Shown here in pieces: positions 34,176 through 45,276 of a stretch of DNA of 64,000 nucleotides. The notes below the pieces were generated by a model. That model worked only from the letters and a program-made list of their open reading frames with translations, did no database searches and was not told the DNA's origin. This DNA comes from Medicago truncatula. Lineage: Eukaryota > Streptophyta > Magnoliopsida > Fabales > Fabaceae. The DNA lies in contig NC_053042.1 in the NCBI RefSeq assembly GCF_003473485.1, positions 2,864,501-2,928,500 of the forward strand, in the 5' to 3' direction. The stretch's first letter is position 1. Each line of letters starts with the position of its first letter. The position numbers and the translations under genes are program-made.

Positions 34176-36819
34176 ATGTCTGTTCTTATTCGAACAATTC
34201 AAAGAGCTCATAGATTGAAACAAACATTCTCTTCACCTAGAATCAGTAATGTTCTCTCTCAAACATTAGGTTTCAGTAACAGTGCTCATGTTGCAGAATC
34301 AGTAACCAAATCACCGTTTGAATCTAACATTTTACGAATTCTCCGTAACGAGATTGAGTATCAAGCTGAATACGCTCCTCCACATCAGGTTCCTACTCTT
34401 CTAGAAACAAAAAGACTGAAAATTTGATCAATTTTGTTATTAGGGTTTTAGCATTCATTTATTTCAATTCAATGTTATGCTATTAATCCATCAATGTTAT
34501 GAAAAAATTGATACTATCTGTTTGGTAAACAATAGGTTATAGCTGATAAACTAGCTTATATTGGATGAACTTATAGTGAATTAGCTTGTAAGGTAGCTTA
34601 TAGCGGATAAGTTGATGGATTGAACTTGTAGGGTGTGTTTGGATGGAGGGTTTAGGAGGGAAAGGGAGGGGAGGGTTTACTTTTCATTTCTAAATTACAG
34701 ACCCTATGAAATGTTATTTAAAAAGTTAACATACTTACATTATAAACAATCATATAATACTTCAATCACACTTAATTTATTTTTGAAAAACATGTTATAT
34801 AGTCCGTAATTTAAAAAATAAAAGTAAACCCTCCCCTCCCTTCCCCTCCTAAACCTTCAATCCAAACGTACCCGTAGTGTTTGGTGAAATCAGTGGTTGA
34901 ACTAACTTTATAAATATGAAATGGCATAAAAAAGATATGTTTTTTCAATATATTTTTTTTCTTCAAGTAAGATGATAGGGGTAAAACTAAGAGAAAAATT
35001 ATAGACTATAAGTTTTAAGCTATAAGCTAATTAAATAAGCTGTAAGCTAGTAAAAATATTCTATAAGCTCGTGCGTAAAAAATGTTACTCTTAGAAATGG
35101 TGGTTGGGCCTAACACAACCTCACAGAACCGGCTTGTGAGGTAAGGATTGCCCCCACTTATAAACACATTGTCAGGCCATCACCTATCCGATGTGGGACT
35201 CTTATCACCCCCCCTCACGACCAGCACTATTGGGCTTGGTTCGTGGACATAAATGGTGGGTGGCCCGATAGCAGAAACCTAATAGAAGGTGGCCCAATGG
35301 ATCTTGAAGAGGCTCTAATACCATCTTAGAAATGATGGTTGGGGCTAACACAACCTCACAAAACCGGCTTGTGAGGTGAGGATTACCCCCACTAATAAAC
35401 ACATTGTCAGACCATCACCTATCCGATGTGAGACTCTTAACAGTTACCAAACAAGTTTTCTTTTTGTCATATGAGCTTGTAAGCCATGAGCTTAAAATTT
35501 GGCATTGCCAAACAGAGCCTATGCATCAAAGAGTAAAATGTCTAAATAAAAAAGATAATATTTTTGAAGTGGGAAATTGCGTGTTCAAACCCGTGTCACA
35601 TGTGCAGTCTTTTATCATCTGGGTTGTTTAGTTAATTATTTGGAATGATTTCTATATTTTTTTAATTTGAATTTTATGCAGCCTGTGAAAGAATTCAAAT
35701 CGTTTATAGTTGAAGAGAGACCTGGTGAGCAAGTGGTTACATTGAAGGGGAAATTTGGGGACAATGAAGATATTAAAATTGAAGCTACGATGTTTGATGG
35801 GTTTGAACATGTTCCTGCATATGGAGATGATAGTTCAGGGGTGAATGTGCGTCTTCATCTCAGTTTGATTGTGGATATATCGAAAGGGGAAGGTGGTAAT
35901 GAATTAGAATTTGTCTGCTCAGCGTGGCCGGATAGTTTGGATGTTCAGAAAGTTTTCATGTTAAAGCGAGGGAAGATGTCGACTAGGCCTTACCTTGGAC
36001 CTGATTTCAGGTTTGAATCATATTTTTTTCCTGTGCCTATTGTACATTTGTTGTTTGTTGGAGATGAAGGTTTCAAATAGCAGTAACAATACATTGTGAT
36101 ATTTGGTATAGTGGAGAATTGTATTGCATTCAAATACAGTTGCATAATGCGTTGCGATATTTGATGCGTTAAGAGTTGTGGTCAAATACAATTGATGTAG
36201 CTGCAGTTGTGGTCGCAGATACATTAAAAACGTCGACATTGCAGTCATAGTCAAAGATCTTTTTTAAAACTTTGATAGCTTAAGGATTTGTTCGGTTTTA
36301 GAACAGTTTTGTTTTTATGTTCTGTTTTCAGTTTTTATTACTAAAATGACACATTGTTTTCCCTTTGTTTACTGTTGTTAAACTTCTATGTATATTGTTT
36401 TCATTGTTTTTTGAACAAAACTTTGAAGAAGAAAATAGTGCGATGCTTTTGTTTTGTAAGTAAAATTGAAAACTGAAAATGAAAGCCTAACAGACCCTAA
36501 ACATTTCAACTTTATTCATTGGCCAATTTTTTTAAATTTAGATTTCAACTATGCGAAGACTGAATTTGGCAATGCAAGACTTTTATCGAAGACCTAGTTG
36601 TTTTGAAGACATTGAGTAAATAAGTATTGATTTTCATCTGTTTAAATTGTTGGTTGCAGGAACCTAAAGCCTAAGATTCGGGAGAAGTTTTGCGAGTACT
36701 TGGACGCAAGGGGAGTAAATAATGAGCTCTCTGCTTTCTTACATGAGTATATGATGAACAAGGATAGAATTGAACTTCTAAGGTGGATGGATCGTCTCAA
36801 GTCTTTTGTGGAAAAATAG
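34176..36819 (+). CDS. mitochondrial glycoprotein/p32 (MAM33) family protein
   Basis: Matrix-type acidic p32/MAM33 family protein, thought to help in mitochondrial expression and assembly. Exon 1 (34176-34388, 71 codons) gives an Arg/Ser-rich, acid-poor presequence (MSVLIRTIQRAHRLKQTFSS) and NILRILRNEIEYQAEYAPPH. Exon 2 (35682-36010) begins PVKEFKSFIVEERPGEQVVT and has FVCSAWPDSLDVQKVFML. Exon 3 (36660-36819) gives NLKPKIREKFCEYLDARGVN and HEYMMNKDRIELLRWMDRLK before FVEK and stop. Borders are GT-AG, phases 0 and 2, total 233 residues, a normal family length. Intron 1 is about 1.3 kb and full of nested transposons; intron 2 is about 0.65 kb. A degraded copy of exon 3 follows the gene. Confidence 0.92.
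34631..34873. mobile_element. foldback MITE, GC-rich TIRs
   Basis: Ends of about 54 bases (gggtgtgtttggatggaggg, then tttaggaggg and ggaggggagggtttactttt) match their reverse complement at the right end with about five mismatches. It is nested in the hAT-like debris. Confidence 0.75.
35089..35442 (-). mobile_element. complete TRIM (miniature LTR retroelement)
   Basis: Two direct repeats of 119 bases (35089-35207 and 35324-35442) start on the minus strand with tg(t/a)taagagtc.cacatcgg. A Met-tRNA-type primer site (tggtattagagcc) follows the 5' LTR, and a purine tract (gtgaggggggg) precedes the 3' LTR. A 5-bp target duplication gttac flanks it (35084-35088, 35443-35447). With a total of 354 bases and no coding part, this is the standard TRIM build. 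The LTRs differ at roughly nine positions (about 92% alike), so the insertion is probably a few million years old. It looks structurally whole. Confidence 0.9.
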
Positions 36820-36954
36820 GCTGGTAAGTTTGGCAACTAAGAGTTGATGTGAACACCAAGTTTTATCATTGTAGGAATTAGTTTCTTCAATAGAAAACCC
36901 ATTTGATTTGTAGTGTTAACATCAATTTATTTATTTGATGGCATTATGCCGTAA

Positions 36955-37165
36955 GAATGTTAAGCACTAGGAGGCGAGGGAAGTAAATAATGAACTCTCT
37001 GTTTTCGTACATGGGTATACGATGAATGAATGATAAAGACATTGTTGAACTTTTTTGGTGGATGTATTATTTCAAAACTTTGATAAATAGACAGGTAAGC
37101 TATGCAGCTAAGAATCGACGTAGACACTTCCAAGTTTTGCCGCTGTAGATATTAATTTTTCCCAT
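36955..37165 (+). pseudogene. degenerate tandem copy of p32 exon 3 and 3' flank
   Basis: 'gggaagtaaataatgaactc' and 'gtacatgggtatacgatgaa' copy the exon 3 words 'ggagtaaataatgagctc' and 'tacatgagtatatgatgaa' about 260 bases upstream. Similarity runs on past the stop codon into 'aagctatgcagctaagaatc.acgt', the copy of the 3' untranslated region. Small insertions and a lost frame show it does not code. Confidence 0.75.
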
Positions 37166-39130
37166 AAAAATCATTGGATTAATATTCTTTGCACCGTTTT
37201 CTTTATTCAGTAAATCATGTGCAAATATCTTTGGAATGTTGAACAATAAGAGTCCTATTTTGTTTTGGTGCTTTTAGTGGAAGAAATTTATTAGAAAACT
37301 TAGTAACAACTAACAAATTAAAGTGTGAATTTATTTGAGGTTGAGAAGTGGTAAATTGAAGTTAGGCTAAATACGAGATTCATAAGTGCTCGTAAATCTA
37401 TAGACACTTTAAACTGATGCCACACACACCTGTAGAACTTTTGTTCGACTTAAGTTATGAGTAAAAGGGTAAGACCTATGTTAGCTAAATAACTCATATC
37501 CTTGGAAATGACAACTTATTTGTCTACTTTGTAATTTCCTTGCTTTCATTTCTGTGTTCATAATCTGCTTTTTATTTTTCATTGTTTATTTGGTGATATA
37601 TGGGAATAATGTGTTGAGACTGGCGGGCATGATGACTTAACTTTAGCTTTTGCTTCTTATGTGTCTGTAGCTTCTTCTGAGGATGATAACTTCTCCGAAT
37701 AAACGATATGATTTATTTGTTGAAGTAGTTGCAAACTTCAGATTGGGCTGTGTCTACTTTGAAATTATTTGAGTTCTTGGTAACAGTACCCTTTGCATCT
37801 TGCAGCATCCTGTCTTCATATGATTTGCATCTTGCACCGTACACATGTTAGGTTATTTTCATATGTAGTGCCTGTTTAGAACCACGTCAAGAAGGAAACA
37901 CTACTCACAAGCCTGAGTTTGTGGCTTTACAAAATTCACGGCCAGAACTCGTTGGGATGCGAGAAACATTGTGGGAACACTAATCCAAACAGGTGTAAAA
38001 TTATAGCCTGGGGTTGAATCCAATGACATGGTGTATAGTTTAACATGAGTTTTCACGAGGCCACCTTTTATGGACTCCTGGGAAGGATCCACATGAAGGC
38101 CCTTGTTATTTTCAAATCAAATAGCGTCCATTTCTGTTTCCAGCGTCACCAGAAGGGAAATAATAGGTGATTTCTTATCGCGCCCTTCACACTTCTCAAA
38201 CACCATACTGTATTTTGGATTTTAGGCTCCGAATTGCCTAAAAAAATGGCTCAAAACCCCTTTTTGGATATTGGGATACGAAAAAGTAGGGCGCACCGGA
38301 GTTTTGTTAAAAAGAAAATGTACAAGGCTTGCTTGACATTTCTTATGCTGGTGGGAACACAAAGCGGGGATGGTTCGCCTCTGCCCTGTTGACATCTCTA
38401 AATATGAGATCACTGCTGAAAAATTTTGCAATTTCTTTTTAAATGTAATATTTTGACTGGTAAGTTTTTTATGGAAATCATGCAAACTTTTTGATGAATT
38501 TATATTGGAAAGTTTTTGATAGAAGAATTTTTAATTAAAAATTTAAATTGATTTTGAGGATATGATGATAGTTTTATATAATTGTAAAGTATAAAGTAGT
38601 TTGAGATATTTAATTGTAACAATTCTGTCCAAAAAATAAGTAATTGTAGCCAATTATAAAAATGAGACCTGCTTTCATCAACAAAAATATTGGGACCGAA
38701 ATAATACATTAGCTCTAGTTGATGGACACAAATTATAATTAAGCATTATACTACTTTGTCTCTAAATAGAAAACCCTTTTAACCAAATAATGAGCTCCAC
38801 CTAAAGCGAATCGTTTGGGTCAATTCAAAGTGAAATAATTTTTCACCAAACTTTATTTATCTCTCAACTAAACTTCAGATTATCGTGGTCTCTTTCTTTG
38901 TAACCGTATGATTACAAATAAAAAGATTCCTTTATTAAACCACCAGAGTTAACAAAGTTGATGGCAATATTAAATTTGTAAAACATTTATAATGCTTGTA
39001 CTACAATTTTACCTTTCAACACAATTTTTTTCCAGAGGTTCAACACAATATTTATTGTTGATTGCTGAAAAAAAGGGTAAAACAATTAAGGATGAATTGG
39101 GAAATAAATAATTAACACAGTTAAGAGAGC
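37166..39130. other. intergenic, no gene recognised
   Basis: A short acceptor-like site at about 37670 followed by codons for ASSEDDNFSE and a stop looks like a tiny terminal exon, but nothing links it to a gene. 37870-38480 is less AT-rich and of unknown origin. Confidence 0.35.
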
Positions 39131-40195
39131 GGTTGGTTTGAGTTTGGTACCTAGAGTGGGAAATGGTGAGAACACTTCCTTTTAGATTGACCCTTGCTAA
39201 AAGTTGGTTCTTTATGCTTTAGGTTTAGGAGTTTTTTTGAATTATGTGTAGATAATATGATATGGAGGGTGGTTATTCGGTAAAATGTGTTTATCATATT
39301 CTAAATCAAAGTGTGTAGCATGTTCGTGATTATATTCTCTTTTAAACTTCATTTGGAATAAAGTTGTGCCTCTCAAAGTTTCGTTATTTACTTGAAGAAC
39401 TCTTAATAAGAGGATTCTCACAAAAGACAACTTCGTTCGTTGTGGCATGGTTTATTCGAGGTTCTTTGTAGTGCTCAGGTGGATGCAGGAAAGAGGAAAC
39501 TGTTAAATCATCTTTTTATAGAATTTGCTTTATTTGATAGCATTTGGTCTTCCATTATGCATTGGGGATTTCGTGTGTTCAACAATCAGATGTTTGCATG
39601 CTGACTTGCAATTTGGTGGTTCATATTTGTTTTGGAAGGATATTCGTCATTGCTTTCAAGTGATATGATTTGCTTCTTTGTGGGTCATTTGAAAGAAGCG
39701 TAACTCACAATTTTTTTGTAACAACTAGCAGAATCTTGATCAATTACTAGATCGTATCAAACTTCTCTCTTGGTGGTGATTGAAGCTTCAAAAATCACTT
39801 TCTTTTAAGGGTCTTGTTAACGAGTGTCCCCGGGACACTCTTTAAACATCCCATATTTAGGAATTATTCTTTAAAAAGTCAACTATTACAATTTCCAATG
39901 CATTCAATACACAACTTTTCATTAAAAACTTACTATTTAAAGTGCTTAAAGAGTGCTCCGGGGCACTCGTTAACATTTCCCTTCTTTTAATGGTTTCTAT
40001 TCTTGGTGGAATAACCTTTCGATTTGTATTGGTTATGTCACCATATAATGTTGCATTTGGATCTTTTTTTCTTGTTTAGATTTTGTATCTTGTGACCTTA
40101 TTTTGCCTCCTTTTTAGGCAAATTTTGTCCTTGATTGGAACTCCTGTTTTATAATATATTGCTTCTGACTTCTTAATAATAAAAAATTTAAAAGG
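39130..40195 (+). mobile_element. LINE 3' end, split by a MITE
   Basis: The plus strand reads NFIWNKVVPLKVSLFT, then RTLNKRILTKDNFVRCGMV (zinc-finger region), LLDRIKLLSWW and WLKLQKSLSF. After the MITE it resumes with 'WWNN' and a T-rich 3' tail ending 'cttcttaataataaaa'. Stops interrupt it. It is the same type as 59630-59975. Confidence 0.7.
39809..39981. mobile_element. MITE, family C copy 1, nested in a LINE
   Basis: The ends gggtcttgttaacgagtg and cactcgttaacatttccc are inverted, with 'gtcccc.ggacactc'-type continuation. A 9-bp target duplication ttcttttaa flanks it (39800-39808, 39982-39990). Length 173 bases. Copy 2 lies at 44079-44249. Confidence 0.88.
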
Positions 40196-42240
40196 GTCTT
40201 ATATTTAAGGATGAGAACAATTCTCGAGAGTGTTCAATATTTAGGTAGTAGGTAGTGCTTATTAGTGACTTCAAATTTTACTTTTATCATACACTTCAAA
40301 TGCTATCAGTTGACTTATAAATCAATTATAAGCTGCTTATAAATTATTTAGAGCCTACCTACAATTAGCTATATAAAAGCTACCGACCACCAGCTACATA
40401 AAAGTCAATTTGTTGTCAACTTCGGTTTTGATAAACAAAAGTAAACCTAATATGATCAAATTATGTTAACACTTTGAGAAAAATAATAATTTAAGGACGT
40501 TTAGATAAACCAAAAACATGAAGACTAAATTGCAAACTGAAAAATCAGAAAGATAGCTTTCGTGTGGGCATAGAAGCAGGTAGATCAAGAAAAAGATTTG
40601 GAGAAAAAAATCTTTAGTAATGAACCATGTGAAAAATATACTTATTCTATCTAGTTTGTTTGCACTTGTATGAATGGGACCACATCTGCTTTTTCAGATA
40701 TTATCCGCATGCAACCGTAGAGACTAAACATTCAACTTAGATAGAATCACACTGAACATAATTTTTTTTCTCAAAGTTTTATCGTTGATGTATTTTTACA
40801 ATTGAATTCGAATTCAGAACCTCTAATTAAACTGAAAAATGATCCGAATCAACTGAAAAATAATCTGAATCATCTCATCCAAATGCTACGACCCAGACGG
40901 CATGTTTTTTTGTGACTGTCAGCCACGTTTGTGTTGTTAATTATAGTTGCCTTTGTCGTTACTGCATTGAGTTGAGGTGTTTAGGTGTAGACTAGTTATT
41001 ATACTTTCATATATAAACACACATGAATCTTTCCTAGATTTGAAGCCACTTAAATGATAGTGACCTAGTACATGAATCTCATACAGGACAAAAAAGTCTT
41101 CCTATGCCAAAACCAAAAATAATAGGCAAGTCTTATTCTTACACTACATGTGTGGACAAACAAATGATCTAATCTTACTTTTTTAAATAGGATATTTTAT
41201 ATGTCTATAATGTTATCTAGTCCTTAACCCACTAGTTTTGGTCTTTGTAATAGTGAGCATATATTCTAATCTTTATTCATATACTTAGTTTGCCATTGGC
41301 CCCTACAATTCTAAGTTCTAATAGATGATATTCGAATCTTATTCTTAGAGAAGAGGACAAACCCTGAATATTAATGATTATTATTTACTTATTTTGTAAT
41401 TTACTAAATGGATAATTGAATTCGCGATGATGTTGACAAAATCACATCGTGTGTATGTTACCATGATTTTGATGAAAGCTACTCTTTTTAATTTTTATTT
41501 TACAAGTCTCATCGCAAATCAAAATATACACTAAGCATTTGTTTGAAAGGCCACCATAAACAACAAATGGGACCTTCACCAGATCACGTCAAAGGTTGAA
41601 TTGAGATACGATTGGTGATTAAAACGCTGATTTCAAACATATGTTAAGATAGATAAATAACTTTTTGTTGAATCTGTATCAAGTTTCACAGCTGACTTAT
41701 TTGAAGAATAAAAACATTCAAACATGAATCATTTTATTCAAATTCAATTTCAATCCAAACAATTTAATTTAAAATAACTTTATAAAAAGCTTAGCCTAAA
41801 ATACTCTACATATTTTTTTTGTACAAACCCTACATATTTTATATGCTAAGTAATAAACCATGAATCACGCTTTATAAATTAAACTTTGCATTATGATAAA
41901 TGTGTTGCTAATTAATTGATTAAAAACATTATCTTGAAAGATATTTAGTATGAACTAATTTCTATACACAAGCATGATCAATGATATATTATTCTTGCAT
42001 TTGTGATCCTCAACCTCTTAGTTTTTTTTTTTTTTTTTTTTGTGTTTCCATTATTAATTTCAAATTTAGTATCATTTTGATAAGGCTAGATAAATTTGTG
42101 AAAATGGAACTAACTGTGACAAATTCTAATTCATTCTTGAGACTGACAGGAGTTAATTATTATAAGAACATAAAAACCTTCATTAGATTTACTTTTTATC
42201 TATTGACAAAATAAGCAAAAAAATATCTCTTGTAGAAGAA
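40196..42240. other. intergenic, no gene recognised
   Basis: AT-rich, with a T run near 42022-42040. 40250-40410 again shows 'cttataaatcaattataagctgcttataa' words of the hAT-like type. Confidence 0.4.
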
Positions 42241-42409
42241 AAAGACATAAGAAACATAAAAGTTACAGCTCATAAATCACTCCACACTGGAGTTAAACAA
42301 TTTTCAAGTGAATAACAAGAAAATAACTATATGATCCTCCCAATAAAACAAAATTTACACAAATCCTATTTCACACAAAAATCTTAACTACACTGACCAA
42401 TATTCATAA

Positions 42410-43198
42410 TCATAGCTTGAGGTTTAAATCAAGTTGCTTCTGCTTCATTTCTTTATTAGCTGCAGAATTCATCATAGTATCTACCACTTCAAACCTACCA
42501 ACACTTCCTCTTGATGATGTTGATGTTCTATGAAAATCAGCTATACCTAGTTTTGCTATCCCAGGTTGTTGATCCATAAAGATTCTTGAGTTTGACCAAC
42601 CATGATGATGATGATGCCCATAAGAGTTTCCAAATCCATTAGATGAAACATGAGAAGGCTTATGGATCATAGAGTGTGCTTGAATTCCAAGAGGTTTATT
42701 ACCAAAAGCACCATAAAGAGGTAAAGAAGCCATGTTTGCATAACTTTGTTTATTATGCAAAATAGGAAATCCAAAAGCAGAAGCTGAAGCTATTATTTGT
42801 GTTCCAAATCTTTGTCCTCTTTTTGCTATTGATCTCTCTCTTTTGTGAGCATTTTGGTGTCCACCTAATGCTTGTGAGCTATAGAATTTTCTATGACAAT
42901 AGTTACAAGAAAAAACTCTTTGTTCTACATCAAGAGTATTATTGTTTTGTGATAATGAATTACCAACATCTAAAGAAGTGATAAGATTAAGTTCTGGTTC
43001 TTGCTGACTATTACAATCGAGATTAGAATCATTGCTAGATACATTTAGATCAAATAAAGTTTCTACCTTAGTGATATCTTCTTCTACCTCAATAGATTGT
43101 TGTTTCTTCTTTTCATGTTGATTTTGCAAAGGTGTGCTTGGACTTGGAGGAGTTTCTTGAGAAGAGAAGATGCATGGTTCTTTGCTTAGTCTTTCCAT
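42410..43198 (-). CDS. C2H2 zinc-finger protein with EAR motifs
   Basis: Predicted nuclear transcriptional repressor of the plant one-finger C2H2 group (ZFP3/ZFP4/KNUCKLES-like). The start is ATG at 43198 (MERLSKEPC); the open frame extends a few codons further only from a TTG. The single finger is FSCNYCHRKFYSSQALGGHQ with Cys98, Cys101, His114 and His118, and contains the plant signature QALGGH. Basic KRERS...KR follows, a likely nuclear signal. Two EAR-type repression motifs are visible, LFDLNVS at about 48-54 and LDLNLKL at the extreme C-terminus. A His run (GHHHHHGW) and Ser-rich sequence lie between. Total 262 residues, intronless, as usual for the group. The flanks are repeat-rich on both sides. 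A developmental role is the family norm, but the exact orthologue is not clear. Confidence 0.92.
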   Translation of the reverse strand: MERLSKEPCIFSSQETPPSPSTPLQNQHEKKKQQSIEVEEDITKVETLFDLNVSSNDSNLDCNSQQEPELNLITSLDVGNSLSQNNNTLDVEQRVFSCNYCHRKFYSSQALGGHQNAHKRERSIAKRGQRFGTQIIASASAFGFPILHNKQSYANMASLPLYGAFGNKPLGIQAHSMIHKPSHVSSNGFGNSYGHHHHHGWSNSRIFMDQQPGIAKLGIADFHRTSTSSRGSVGRFEVVDTMMNSAANKEMKQKQLDLNLKL

Positions 43199-43608
43199 TA
43201 ATTGGAGATAATTCCTCAACCCTTTCTTGGTAGGTTTAAGGAAGTTTGAGTTGTTGATTCTTTGACACCTTAAATGGATAAAAAGTTGGAGTATATTTTA
43301 GAGGCAGACAAAGGTTTTGTTCCTATTATTATCCTACACATGGATATGGAATAAGTAACTGAACAAAGTATTATAAGGTAAAATGTTTATGTCGTCAAAA
43401 TAGTAAAATAATGTTTAGTTTCCACTCATTGATTGAAATACAACTTTAATATATTGTCAACATGATAATTTTATAACATTATATTACTCTTATGTTCCCA
43501 TAATAAGTGTCATATTTGTAAAAAATATTATACCCAAGATTTGTCACTTTTTTTCAGTTTTCATTTCTTAAAACAAATTAATGTGTTTTAAAAAATTCTT
43601 AAAGGAAT

Positions 43609-43953
43609 GACTTAATTACAATTTTGGTCATCGCATTTTGACCAACTCACGAAAATGATCATATCTCTTTTAAATCGAACAAAATTGTCGTTAAACTATA
43701 TGTTTTTTGCAGTTTTAGTCATATTTCCCTATCTCTAACTCCAAAAACGCACATAAATGACAGTTTTAGTCCAACTACATATGTGGTTGGACTAAAACTG
43801 TCACTTATGTGCGTTTCTGGAGTTGGAAATAGGGGGATATGACTAAAACTGCAAAAAACATATAGTGTAGGGACGATTTTGTTCGATTTAAAAGAGGTAG
43901 GACCATTTTCGTGTGTTGGTCAAAATGTGAGGATCAAAAGTGTAATTAAGCCC
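43609..43953. mobile_element. large foldback element (GGCTTAATTAC ends)
   Basis: Two arms of about 165 bases pair almost throughout and meet at 'ccaactacatatgtggttgg'. Ends are gacttaattacaattttggt and, reversed, gggcttaattacacttttga. Flanking 'aaaggaat' and 'aaaggaaat' suggest an 8-9-bp target duplication. Confidence 0.82.
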
Positions 43954-44078
43954 AAAGGAAATGGTGAATAAAATTTTGGATCTATGTTGTCAAAAAAAAA
44001 ATTGGATCTATTTTTTTAGGAGAAAAATTTGGATCTATATTCTCGTGTTTATTTAAGTTAATAGTAGTATATTTTAAT

Positions 44079-44249
44079 GAGTCTTGTTAACAAGTGCCCT
44101 AAGAGCACTAAAGATTCTTAATTAAGAAAATGTTTATTGAAAAGGTCAATTTTCGGTGTATTAAATTCATCAATTTATATAAAAATTTACAAAAACTTAC
44201 TATTCAAGGTTATTAAAGAGTGTCCTGAGAGCACATGTAAGCATTTCCT
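44079..44249. mobile_element. MITE, family C copy 2
   Basis: Ends agtcttgttaacaagtgccc and, at the right, 'gagagcacatgtaagcatttcc'. It is flanked by tattttaat on both sides (44070-44078, 44250-44258). Same body as 39809-39981 ('aaaaacttactat', 'ttaaagagtg'). Confidence 0.85.
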
Positions 44250-44259
44250 TATTTTAATA

Positions 44260-45267
44260 TATATGTTAGTGTATGTGTTATATAAATGAATAAAGTTTTT
44301 AAACACATTTGAAACCAAAAAAAAGTTTTTAAATACATATAAAAAAATGTAATGATGCTCATCCATACATATTATAGTAAAACAAAATTACGGAGAATCA
44401 AGATATAAATTATGACCGTGAAATATTTATATTTAATGTTCGACATTTCTCAAATATGATTACCCTAGATATCAATTATGATATTTTTTTAAAGTGAAAT
44501 CAAACTTATGCTTAGACAATCCATGTGGCTGGTTTTGTGGACACATAAAATTATAGTTGACAAAAAGTAGGTCATGTGATGTGTTCATCATGCATGGCAT
44601 GGACACATTGTGCTGCTTATAGATAAAATTGGAACATATTTGAAATCATCAATAAGGTATAGTTTAGAGTATGCCTTTCGGTAGTAGAAAATTATTGAGT
44701 AAGAGTTAAGATTGTCACGCGCGTCCTAAAAAAAAGTACCTTAATTAATCATGTTAGTAGCAGACAAAACCTAATGTTGTACACGTAGACAGACACCAAA
44801 GCCACCAAACAAACTCTCCTATGTTCAGTACTTGAAAGTCCATCAGCAAGGTCACAATGTCCCTAGTTGTTGTGAGATTGATTGTCCTTTTGCATCTCTT
44901 TTTTAGAAGAAGAAATTTATTTGCTTTTCACACTTTCTTCTTGTGCTCCCACTTCACATGGACTCATGTTGCATGCTCTGTAAAGGATCAGGATTGCCTG
45001 TTGTAATTGTTTCACGCAATAGATAATTATACCGCTGAAAAACAATCTAACAGTTCAAATACTCATAGTGCATTTTCACACAGTTTTAATCTCAACCTTT
45101 CATTTCTGATCGGACGGTTCATAGCTATTACTGCGTTAACGTAGTTACAACGTGGGATCCAAATCCCTGTGTAAACATATTAGTAAGTCATCAATCTTGT
45201 TTATTAATTTGATAGTAGACGGTTCAAATTATATAGTTTCTAAATTGATTTTATACAATTTTGATCA
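44260..45267. other. intergenic, no gene recognised
   Basis: AT-rich sequence with chance frames only. Confidence 0.4.
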
Positions 45268-45276
45268 TTAATTTGA

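Larger units (their letters stand above)
34518..35514. mobile_element. hAT-like MITE debris split by nested insertions (intron 1 of p32)
   Basis: The outer ends 'ctgtttggtaaac' (34518) and 'ttgccaaacag' (to 35514) are inverted. Between them are 'tagcttataagc'-type words (34533-34620, 35000-35070, 35470-35495), interrupted by a foldback element and a TRIM. It is the same repeat type as 7040-7560. An exact target duplication could not be fixed. Confidence 0.5.

Noticed and set aside
42799-42981. Open frame on the plus strand
   Set aside because: Antisense to the zinc-finger domain of the C2H2 gene.
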